A DNA stretch of 7,122 nucleotides, from positions 1 to 7,122 of the forward strand of contig DAXETX010000085.1 in the NCBI GenBank assembly GCA_051155735.1, written 5' to 3'. A program made the translations under genes and the position numbers. Shown here one piece after another: positions 1 to 5,702 of this stretch (positions within the stretch are counted from its first letter, which is position 1; each line of letters starts with the position of its first letter). Source of the DNA: JASJCP01 sp051155735. GTDB taxonomy: Bacteria > Cyanobacteriota > Cyanobacteriia > Cyanobacteriales > Xenococcaceae. The notes beneath the pieces were generated by a model, which had not been told where the DNA came from, searched no databases, and worked only from the letters and a program-made list of their open reading frames with translations.

Positions 1-111
1 AAAGTTCCTTCCTGATTGTGGTGTGTCATATTTCAAAATTAAAAATTTTAGGCTTGTGGCTATTTTTTTATTGTGAGTTTTTTTAGCTTCTATAGTAATA
101 ATTGCTACCAA

Positions 112-127
112 TGTCAAAAATTTGTCA
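112..127. promoter_or_regulatory. Direct repeat TGTCA-N6-TGTCA upstream of the rhodanese-fold gene
   Basis: TGTCA occurs at 112-116 and again at 123-127. The similar A/T-rich sequence after each copy (AAAATTT and CAATTTTT) extends the likeness. The 11-bp period is about one helical turn, as expected for a protein binding side by side on one DNA face. It lies about 45 bp before a possible -10 element (TATAAG, 172-177). It matches no named cyanobacterial operator that I recognise, and short AT-rich repeats arise easily by chance. Confidence 0.2.
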
Positions 128-171
128 CAATTTTTCGCTAAAACTTACTAAATCTTAAAATATTGTTACAC

Positions 172-177
172 TATAAG
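172..177 (+). promoter_or_regulatory. Possible -10 element of the rhodanese-fold gene
   Basis: TATAAG lies 36 bp before the ATG at 214 and resembles a sigma70 -10 box. No convincing -35 box sits 16-18 bp upstream; the best candidates there are poor. The leader up to the ATG has no purine-rich Shine-Dalgarno, which is common in cyanobacteria. The rest of bases 1-213 is AT-rich, with T-runs at 63-69 and 78-84, and shows no gene. Confidence 0.3.
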
Positions 178-213
178 GGCAAATTGAATCGTTAACCCTT
201 ACCCAAAATAATC

Positions 214-585
214 ATGAGTACAGCTTCAAATCCCGTACCTGGAAATCTGCAAACTCAATCTCGCGTCAATGACTTAAAAAAACGGCTTGACTGGGGAGAA
301 CCTGCTCTTACTATTATTGACGTCAGAGAGCGCGATGCTTTCAATACTAGTCATATTTCAGGGGCAGTTTCTTTACCAATGAATGAGTTAGTGGCACGCG
401 CTTTAGCAAATTTTGAACTGACTCGCGATATCTATATTTATAGTTTTAATGACGAACAGACTGCTGCTGCTGCTACAGAACTGCGTAATGCTGGATATCA
501 AAATATTTCCGAACTTAGAGGCGGTTTAGCTGCTTGGAAGGCAACTGGCTATCCTATTGAGGGCAACTCTGCGATAGTTGCCTAA
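214..585 (+). CDS. Rhodanese-fold (sulfurtransferase-like) protein without the catalytic Cys
   Basis: This 123-residue protein is a single rhodanese domain covering about residues 20-116. Visible family hallmarks are IIDVRERDAF (residues 34-43), SHISGAVSLP (46-55, the usual GHIxGA element) and the C-terminal LRGGLAAWKATGYP (101-114). Active rhodaneses carry the persulfide-forming Cys at the start of the active-site loop, after the fourth strand. Here that place reads IYIYSFNDEQT, with Ser77 (codon AGT, 442-444), and no Cys exists anywhere in the protein. Classical thiosulfate or persulfide transfer is therefore unlikely, and a binding or regulatory role is the inference. There is no signal peptide, so it should be cytoplasmic. 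The ATG at 214 leaves only a short polar extension before the domain. The gene stands alone and ends in a hairpin terminator against the convergent GGT-family gene. Confidence 0.9.
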   Translation: MSTASNPVPGNLQTQSRVNDLKKRLDWGEPALTIIDVRERDAFNTSHISGAVSLPMNELVARALANFELTRDIYIYSFNDEQTAAAATELRNAGYQNISELRGGLAAWKATGYPIEGNSAIVA

Positions 586-618
586 AATTTAGCTCTTCTA
601 TAAATTAACAGCCAAACT

Positions 619-653
619 CCTACCTCTAACTAAAACTTACGGGTAGGTTTTTT
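619..653 (+). terminator. Rho-independent terminator of the rhodanese-fold gene
   Basis: CCTACC (619-624) pairs with GGTAGG (642-647) and is followed at once by six T (648-653). A shorter alternative hairpin, AAAACTTA / TAGGTTTT with a four-base loop (632-651), overlaps the same arm. The element begins 34 bp after the rhodanese-fold stop and ends 2 bp before the stop of the convergent gene. In the opposite direction the stem is not followed by a U-run, so it should act mainly on plus-strand transcripts. Confidence 0.65.
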
Positions 654-655
654 CG

Positions 656-2194
656 TTAACTCTCCCCCCAGGCAATGCCTCCAGTACGACGGGGATCGGC
701 AGCAGCGGTTAAACCTTGAGTCGGATGAGCCATCGCAGCTTGAACTCCGCCAAAATACATCGAAAGTTCGCTAAATTGACGGCTGTTTAAATCGAGTTCA
801 GCTAAATTCAAGCCAGTTTCCCAAGCAATAGTCGGATTTTGCTGGAAAATTTCAAAGTGTAATCGAGGATGGGAGATTGCTTGTTCTAGAGGCAGATCGA
901 GATTAATAAAATTGAATAAAACTTGGGTTAGTGCAGTAGTAATACGAGATGCGCCAGGAGAACCAATTGCTAGCACTGTGCCATTTTGATGACGACAGAT
1001 AGTAGGTGCCATATTGGAAGTAAGACGAGTACCAGGAGATAAATCATTTAATCCTTGGGGATGTAACTCAATTTCTCCTAGAGAATTATTCAACCACAAA
1101 CCCGTGCCACCAGCCATTACTCCCGAACCATAGCCAGAGGAGGCAGAGATCGAACAGGCTAAACCATCACTATCGGCAGCGGAGATATGAATTGTCGAAG
1201 GAGATTTGGTTAACTGTTGCCAATCATTGCGCGCTGCTATTTTTAATAGCCTAATTGCTTCTCGATCTATTAGTTCTGCTTTAACTCCTTCTAAATAGTT
1301 GCTACGGTATTGTAGTACGGCTTGTTGAATCTCGGCGATCGCCTTGACGGTTGCTGCATCCCATTGTTTAAGCGATCGCTGATTGAGTAATAATAGCATT
1401 GCTGCTAGACAAGTGCCACCGACAGCAGGAGGAGGATTAGTCGCAATTTGCCAATCTCCCAGATTAATCATAATGGGCGATCGCTCTATAGCTTGATAAT
1501 TGGCTAAATCTTCAGCAGTCAGTAATCCTGCGTTAGCTTGAATTTCAGCAGTAATTTTTGCGCCTAACTCCCCACGATATAAAACATCTACACCACCCTC
1601 AGCAATAAGTTGTAAACTATGAGCCAGTTCGGGAAGCTGAACCATTTCTCCTAATTGTAAATAGCTACCATCCGCTTTATGGATGACTCGATAACTATCA
1701 GGATGCCAACCAAAAATAATTTGATGGGTATAAGAAAAATATTCTGCTGCGACTCTCGATAAAGGAAACCCTTGTGCTACTTGCTGTTGTGCGGGGGTAA
1801 CTATTTCTGACCAAGGCAGATTACCATATTTTTTGGCTGCTAAGCTTAATCCCGCAAAGATTCCAGGAGTCGCTACAGAACCGTAGCCTACCAGCGTATT
1901 AGTGCCACCACCGTAGTCAAAAAAGGCTTCTTTCATCCCACTGCCAAATTTAATTGTATCTAGTCCTCGTCCAGGCATCTCTGCATAGGCATCGATCACA
2001 ATCGGGGTTTCTCCTTGACGCCAAATCGTAATAAATCCGCTAGCACCAGGAGAGATAATCCCTAAGTTGGTACACATCGAACTAATAGTGGTAGCAATAG
2101 CTGCATCGACTGCATTACCTCCACGATTAGCTACGGCTGCACCAGCATCAACTACAATTTGAGCATCAGAAGCAATAATAACTTGGCGTGACAT
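656..2194 (-). CDS. Gamma-glutamyltransferase-family Ntn-hydrolase, diverged substrate pocket
   Basis: This 512-residue protein belongs to the GGT family, whose proenzymes cut themselves to expose an N-terminal Thr nucleophile. Seen here are NRGGNAVDAAIA (23-34), the processing site STIHIS with Thr334 as predicted nucleophile, GYGSGVMAGGTG (354-365), SNMAPT (393-398) and GSPGAS (411-416). Cleavage would give subunits of about 333 and 179 residues, close to the E. coli proportions. Several gamma-glutamyl-binding positions differ from E. coli GGT. The Arg of the FREM-type motif is absent (AYAEMP, 69-74), the Asn411 position is Ser352, Asp433 is Glu374, the second Ser of the SSM motif is Asn394 and the second Gly of GSPGG is Ala415. 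The GIGGGG loop near the N-terminus is also missing (SPGASGF). There is no signal peptide, whereas classic bacterial GGT is periplasmic. Family membership is sure; glutathione as substrate is doubtful. It lies 64 bp downstream of gatA on the same strand. Confidence 0.88.
   Translation of the reverse strand: MSRQVIIASDAQIVVDAGAAVANRGGNAVDAAIATTISSMCTNLGIISPGASGFITIWRQGETPIVIDAYAEMPGRGLDTIKFGSGMKEAFFDYGGGTNTLVGYGSVATPGIFAGLSLAAKKYGNLPWSEIVTPAQQQVAQGFPLSRVAAEYFSYTHQIIFGWHPDSYRVIHKADGSYLQLGEMVQLPELAHSLQLIAEGGVDVLYRGELGAKITAEIQANAGLLTAEDLANYQAIERSPIMINLGDWQIATNPPPAVGGTCLAAMLLLLNQRSLKQWDAATVKAIAEIQQAVLQYRSNYLEGVKAELIDREAIRLLKIAARNDWQQLTKSPSTIHISAADSDGLACSISASSGYGSGVMAGGTGLWLNNSLGEIELHPQGLNDLSPGTRLTSNMAPTICRHQNGTVLAIGSPGASRITTALTQVLFNFINLDLPLEQAISHPRLHFEIFQQNPTIAWETGLNLAELDLNSRQFSELSMYFGGVQAAMAHPTQGLTAAADPRRTGGIAWGES
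1335..1484. repeat. Three HIP1 octamers (GCGATCGC) inside the GGT-family gene
   Basis: GCGATCGC occurs at 1335-1342, 1372-1379 and 1477-1484, within 150 bp. Further single copies start at 2866, 3031 (gatA), 4146 (FTR1), 5881 and 6971 (selO). HIP1 is a highly iterated palindrome of many cyanobacterial genomes and is the best taxonomic marker in this window. All copies lie inside coding sequence. Confidence 0.85.
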
Positions 2195-2217
2195 ATCAAT
2201 AATTATCTCGATCTTTG

Positions 2218-2237
2218 GGGCGAATCAAGGTTCGCCC
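2218..2237 (-). promoter_or_regulatory. Strong hairpin between gatA and the GGT-family gene
   Basis: GGGCGAA (2218-2224) and TTCGCCC (2231-2237) form a perfect 7-bp stem with a 6-base loop. On the minus strand it lies 21 bases after the gatA stop and 23 bases before the GGT-family ATG. No U-run follows, so it is not a standard terminator. It could cause partial termination, protect the 3' end of gatA mRNA, or influence translation of the downstream gene. Confidence 0.5.
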
Positions 2238-2258
2238 TTGGCGATTAAACTTAAGAGG

Positions 2259-3716
2259 TTAAGCAATTTGTGGTTGTTTTTTGTGCCACTCTGTTGCTTG
2301 TTCGTAAGCGTAAGCGACATGGAATAGAAGATCTTCTCGCAACACATTGCCAATGAGTTGCATTCCGATTGGTAAACCAGCTTCATCAAAGCCACAGGGA
2401 AGACTCATTCCTGGCAATCCTGCTAAGTTTACGGGAATTGTCATCAAGTCAGATAAATACATTGAGAGAGGATCGGCGGTTTTTTCTCCTGCTTTAAAAG
2501 CAGTGGTGGGAGAAGTAGGAGAAATTAAGACATCTACTGCTGCAAAAGCTTGCTCAAAATCTTGTTTAATCAGAGTGCGAACTTTTTGGGCTTTGAGATA
2601 ATAAGCATCATAATAGCCTGCGGATAAAGCGTAAGTACCCAACATAATACGCCGTTTCACTTCTGTGCCGAAGCCAGCAGCACGAGTGTTAGCATACATC
2701 TCAACTAAATTAGCTGCATCCTGGCGCATACCATATTTTACGGCATCATAACGCGCCAAATTTGCCGAAGCCTCTGAAGGGGCAATAATATAATAGACTG
2801 GTAAGCCATAACGGAAACGGGGACAAGAAATCTCTTGCACTTCTGCACCTAGTTCTTGGAATTGTGCGATCGCCTTTTGCACCCGATCTGCAACAACGTT
2901 ATCTAAGCCTTCGCCAAAAGTCTCTTTAATAATGCCGATTTTTAAGCCTTTTTTCAGTTTTGGTTGCAGATATTGAGTATAGTCAGGAACTGCGAGATTT
3001 AAACTTGTCGCATCACGACGATCATGACCTGCGATCGCACCGAGTAAAATGGCAGCGTCTTCTACATTCCGCGCCAAAGGACCGATTTGATCTAAAGAAG
3101 AAGCGTAGGCGACTAAGCCAAAACGGGATACTAAACCATAAGTTGGTTTTAATCCGACTACACCACATAAAGCAGCAGGTTGGCGAATTGAACCACCAGT
3201 ATCAGAACCTAGGGAAACAACACATTCTCCAGCAGCCACAGCAGCAGCCGAACCCCCAGAAGAACCCCCTGGTACTCTTGCCAAATCCCAAGGGTTAGCT
3301 GTTACCTGAAAGCCAGAATTTTCGGTAGAACTGCCCATGGCAAATTCATCTAGATTGGTTTTGCCTACCATTACCGCACCTGCATCTTTGAGTTTTTGCG
3401 TCACAGTAGATTCGTAAGGGGGGATAAAGTTTGCCAAGATTTGAGAAGCGCAGGTGGTTCTAATGCCTTGGGTACACATATTGTCTTTAATGCCCAGGGG
3501 AATCCCCTCTAATATGCCAATTTCTGCCCCAGCAGCAATTTTGCTGTCAGTTTTTTGGGCTTGTGCCAAAGCATAGTCGGCAGTAACAGAAAGGAAAGCT
3601 TTAACTTTAGGTTCTATAGTATTAATGCGGTCTAATGCTTCTGTGGTAATTTCTACCGCAGTTCGTTCTTGATTAACTAGCTGTTGGTGTAATTCTTTGA
3701 TTGTTGCTTGCGACAT
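2259..3716 (-). CDS. gatA: Glutamyl-tRNA(Gln) amidotransferase subunit A
   Basis: GatA is the glutaminase subunit of GatCAB. It frees ammonia from glutamine, and GatB uses it to convert misacylated Glu-tRNA(Gln) to Gln-tRNA(Gln) in organisms without a full glutaminyl-tRNA synthetase route. The 485-residue length is normal. The amidase-signature triad is intact: Lys77 in GIPLGIKDN, cis-Ser152 in PGGSSGGSAAAV and nucleophile Ser176 in SDTGGSIRQPA. KPTYGLVSRFGL (190-201) and the C-terminal GLPGMSLPCG / LPIGMQLIG segments are typical of true GatA rather than a general amidase. The ATG at 3716 gives the usual N-terminus (IKELHQQL). The protein is cytoplasmic. gatB and gatC are not in the window; the three genes are often scattered in cyanobacteria. 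The gene is divergent from the FTR1 gene across 159 bp and may be co-transcribed with the GGT-family gene downstream. Confidence 0.97.
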   Translation of the reverse strand: MSQATIKELHQQLVNQERTAVEITTEALDRINTIEPKVKAFLSVTADYALAQAQKTDSKIAAGAEIGILEGIPLGIKDNMCTQGIRTTCASQILANFIPPYESTVTQKLKDAGAVMVGKTNLDEFAMGSSTENSGFQVTANPWDLARVPGGSSGGSAAAVAAGECVVSLGSDTGGSIRQPAALCGVVGLKPTYGLVSRFGLVAYASSLDQIGPLARNVEDAAILLGAIAGHDRRDATSLNLAVPDYTQYLQPKLKKGLKIGIIKETFGEGLDNVVADRVQKAIAQFQELGAEVQEISCPRFRYGLPVYYIIAPSEASANLARYDAVKYGMRQDAANLVEMYANTRAAGFGTEVKRRIMLGTYALSAGYYDAYYLKAQKVRTLIKQDFEQAFAAVDVLISPTSPTTAFKAGEKTADPLSMYLSDLMTIPVNLAGLPGMSLPCGFDEAGLPIGMQLIGNVLREDLLFHVAYAYEQATEWHKKQPQIA

Positions 3717-3789
3717 TAGAATAACAATTAACCATTAAGACTCTTTATTGTGACATAAGTAGGCAGGCATAAATAAATCTAAAACCTGA

Positions 3790-3829
3790 TTAAAACTGCA
3801 TTTAAGCTATCTATGATCCAATTCTCAAT
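3790..3829 (+). promoter_or_regulatory. Candidate promoter and Fur-like half-site of the FTR1 gene
   Basis: TATGAT (3812-3817) matches the -10 consensus at five of six positions. TTAAAA (3790-3795), 16 bp upstream, is a weak -35. Just downstream, ATTCTCAAT (3821-3829) resembles one arm of the inverted repeat (TGAGAAT / ATTCTCA) seen in many Fur boxes. The partner arm is poor, reading about TGATCC (3814-3819). Iron repression would suit an iron permease, but this is inference from a half-site. Confidence 0.25.
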
Positions 3830-3875
3830 TTTTCATCTCTAGTCCCGATCTCAACCATTTACTTAAGTACCAAAA

Positions 3876-4790
3876 ATGGATTTAACTGCTATATTTCCCA
3901 CCTTTATTATTACGCTGCGAGAAGGCTTTGAGGCTGCCTTGGTTGTCGGTATTGTGATGGCTTGCTTGCAAAAAGCGCAACAAACCCAATTATACCGTTG
4001 GGTCTATCTTGGTATTTTCGGCGGTATTATTGCCAGTATTGGTGTCGGTATCTTACTTGCTAATACAGTAAAAGGAATTGAAAATACTAGCGGAATTTAT
4101 AGTGCGGTTCTCAAACAACTGTTAGCAGGAAGTTTTGGCTTAGTGGCGATCGCCATGTTAAGCTGGATGTTGGTTTGGATGAGCCGACAAGCGAAATCCC
4201 TTAAAGGAGAAGTAGAATCAGCAATTTCTGAAGTTTTGAATCAAAGCAACGCGGGAAAAGGCATTTTTTTACTGGTTTTTATTGCGGTATTGCGAGAAGG
4301 TTTTGAAACAGTTTTATTTATCTTGGCAAAATTTCCTCAGCAACTATTACTCCCTACGATTGGTGCAGTAGCGGGGTTACTGGTTGCTGCGGTGATGGGT
4401 TATTTACTTTTTGCTTTGGGCATTAAAATTAATCTGCGTCTTTTCTTTCAGATTATGGGAGTCTTGCTGCTTCTGATCGTCGGGGGATTAGTCTTGAGTG
4501 CGTTGTATCATTTAGACAAAGGCATATTACTTTATGATCAACTAGTTGATCATAATTGGTGTAGTGCTAACAGTGGCTCATGTTTTCTCGGAGTGCAAGT
4601 TTGGGATGGTTCGACACTACTTCCCGATAGACAATTTCCTGGCATCATTTTAAAAGCTCTTTTTGGCTATCGCCAAACTCTATATTTAGGTCAAGTCGTA
4701 GCTTATTTAGCTTTTCTCATTACAGTTGGCACACTATATTTTCAGAGTTTAACTGATAGATCGGCTAACCCTTCAGTTAAAAGTAGCTAG
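3876..4790 (+). CDS. FTR1/EfeU-family high-affinity iron permease
   Basis: This 304-residue integral membrane protein belongs to the oxidase-dependent iron transporter family (yeast Ftr1, E. coli EfeU). Both signature iron-binding motifs are present: REGFE at 15-19 in the first membrane helix and REGFE at 140-144 in the fourth. Hydrophobic helices lie at about 5-30, 42-62, 78-103, 128-150, 155-182, 188-212 and 268-291, the seven-helix plan of the family. The loop at 213-266, before the last helix, holds a Cys pair (Cys229 and Cys236) that could form a disulfide if extracytoplasmic. The family moves iron across the plasma membrane; E. coli EfeU works with EfeO and EfeB, and neither is found here. 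The ATG at 3876 starts directly before the first helix; its leader has no clear Shine-Dalgarno. The gene's last 40 bases contain a 9-bp inverted repeat, and it ends 6 bp from the convergent gene's stop. Confidence 0.93.
   Translation: MDLTAIFPTFIITLREGFEAALVVGIVMACLQKAQQTQLYRWVYLGIFGGIIASIGVGILLANTVKGIENTSGIYSAVLKQLLAGSFGLVAIAMLSWMLVWMSRQAKSLKGEVESAISEVLNQSNAGKGIFLLVFIAVLREGFETVLFILAKFPQQLLLPTIGAVAGLLVAAVMGYLLFALGIKINLRLFFQIMGVLLLLIVGGLVLSALYHLDKGILLYDQLVDHNWCSANSGSCFLGVQVWDGSTLLPDRQFPGIILKALFGYRQTLYLGQVVAYLAFLITVGTLYFQSLTDRSANPSVKSS
4748..4781. repeat. 9-bp inverted repeat at the 3' end of the FTR1 gene
   Basis: TTTAACTGA (4748-4756) and TCAGTTAAA (4773-4781) are perfect inverted copies with a 16-base loop, inside the last codons of the FTR1 gene. 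The two convergent genes are only 6 bp apart, and this is the only hairpin seen at the junction. It could help end transcription from both sides. It lacks a T-run and is AT-rich, so terminator function is uncertain. Confidence 0.35.
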
Positions 4791-4796
4791 AGATCA

Positions 4797-5378
4797 TTAA
4801 AACTTATAACGCAAACCTAACTGCGCTGAGTTTGAACCTCCCTCAACCCCATTAAACAATCCCCACATTCCCGATCTGTGATGCCAACGTAAAGCTATAG
4901 CACTCTTTTGATTAAAGTCATAAGCTAGTTCTAATAAAATTAAATTTAATAACTGGCTCGTATGAATATGTCTTCTTCTTTCCCAATCGGGAATCTCCGA
5001 AGCATAAGATAAGCCATCACCGACGGCAAAAGAAAGTCGATTCTTCAAGATATAGTAGCGAAACATAACTGCTGCGGTTATCTCCCAGTGGAACTGTTCG
5101 CCAAAGTGTCGGTATAGGCTAGTATCAAATTCAAACTTAATTCTGTCAAAGCTTTTAATCGATCTGTTGTAACTAATTCCCACTTGAAACGCGGATTCAA
5201 AATCGGGAATTGGTAACTTTACTTCGTCTTCGGTCAACGCACCTGTAAAGATCGTAATGGAGTTGTTTTTTTCTTCAGCCACAACAGGCAAACTACCCAC
5301 AACAGATAAGACCGTAATGCTAATACCTACTATGACATTAGTTAGGGCATTTTCTAATCGCATTAAACCTAGAGACAA
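4797..5378 (-). CDS. Small outer-membrane beta-barrel, PagL/acyloxyacyl-hydrolase-like
   Basis: This protein has 193 residues from a TTG start at 5378, or 188 from the ATG at 5363. An AGGAG at 5390-5394 lies 11 bases before the TTG; the ATG has only a weak AGG nearby. A signal peptide is clear: Arg7, a hydrophobic stretch at about 12-33 and a V-V-A cleavage site after Ala34. The mature part alternates polar and apolar residues (strands such as FEFDTSLYRHF and FRYYILKNRLSFAV) and ends in Phe (LGLRYKF), as outer-membrane barrels do. Near the C-terminus, His167-x-Ser169 followed by NGVE (Glu179) resembles the His-Ser-Glu triad of PagL, where HYS is followed by DGIE after a slightly longer loop. 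PagL removes the 3-O acyl chain of lipid A. The barrel is fairly sure; the enzyme assignment is inference from this motif. It could be another small porin-like protein. Confidence 0.6.
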   Translation of the reverse strand: MSLGLMRLENALTNVIVGISITVLSVVGSLPVVAEEKNNSITIFTGALTEDEVKLPIPDFESAFQVGISYNRSIKSFDRIKFEFDTSLYRHFGEQFHWEITAAVMFRYYILKNRLSFAVGDGLSYASEIPDWERRRHIHTSQLLNLILLELAYDFNQKSAIALRWHHRSGMWGLFNGVEGGSNSAQLGLRYKF

Positions 5379-5383
5379 GATAT

Positions 5384-5435
5384 GATCTACTCCTAAAAAC
5401 AGCCTCTATAGGAGTAATCTGTCAATCGCTCCTAC
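5384..5435 (-). promoter_or_regulatory. Three alternating TAGGAG/CTCCTA boxes; possible Shine-Dalgarno-sequestering leader
   Basis: On the minus-strand leader of the barrel gene the order is UAGGAG (5434-5429), CUCCUA (5414-5409) and UAGGAG (5395-5390). The last box is the Shine-Dalgarno. The middle box can pair with either neighbour. The downstream pairing is a perfect 8-bp stem (5388-5395 with 5409-5416), lengthened by three pairs after a one-base bulge (5384-5386 with 5417-5419), and it buries the Shine-Dalgarno. The upstream pairing (6 bp, 14-base loop) would free it. This is the layout of a two-state leader RNA, but transcription of the leader is not proven. A possible -10 (TATCAT, 5458-5453, minus strand) would place the transcript start upstream of all three boxes. 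Confidence 0.4.
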
Positions 5436-5702
5436 AGAAAGCAAACTTTTCCATGATATTCTCTAGATTGGCGATTTTATAACCCCACTGCCTAAAAATT
5501 TTTTGAATAAAAAAGCAAGATATTTTAATCTGTAAAAAATACTCTCTTGACAATTAATTGAAATTTATGCTCATTAAGCTTAAAACTTGAATTAGCAATG
5601 CGCTAGTTTAATAGCATAGGATTAATTTCCCATACTGGCGAAACATTAGTAAAATCAGACACTTTGTTTCAATTAACATTTTTTTAATTCATAAAAATTA
5701 CA
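5436..5702. other. AT-rich intergenic region before selO, no gene seen
   Basis: Together with the barrel-gene leader this spacer covers 324 bp between divergent genes. It is AT-rich with many stops and has no convincing short gene or RNA gene. It contains TTGACA (5547-5552), a perfect -35 box in plus orientation, overlapped by the palindrome CAATTAATTG (5551-5560). No good -10 follows at 16-18 bp. It must contain the selO promoter and probably that of the barrel gene, but neither can be fixed by eye. A T-run (5679-5685) sits just before the selO start. Confidence 0.6.

Noticed and set aside
63..84. Two T-runs near the left edge as a terminator of an upstream gene
   Set aside because: The nearest inverted repeat (35-49) is a short, purely A/T stem that is not adjacent to the T-runs. 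It looks like general AT-richness.
1335..1484. Clustered GCGATCGC palindromes as a regulatory or mobile repeat array
   Set aside because: These are HIP1 octamers, which are abundant across many cyanobacterial genomes. Copies also occur singly in the other genes, so the cluster needs no special explanation.
2347..2601. Plus-strand open frame of 84 codons
   Set aside because: It lies wholly inside gatA on the opposite strand, and its low-complexity Lys/Ser/Pro-rich product resembles no family. It is a shadow of gatA.
2960..3298. Plus-strand open frame of 112 codons
   Set aside because: It is antisense to the conserved amidase-signature region of gatA. The His/Gln-rich product comes from reading Ala/Gly codons backwards.
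5420..5425. TTGACA on the minus strand upstream of the barrel gene, as a -35 box
   Set aside because: The -10 position 17 bp downstream reads CTGTTT, a poor match, and nearby spacings are no better.
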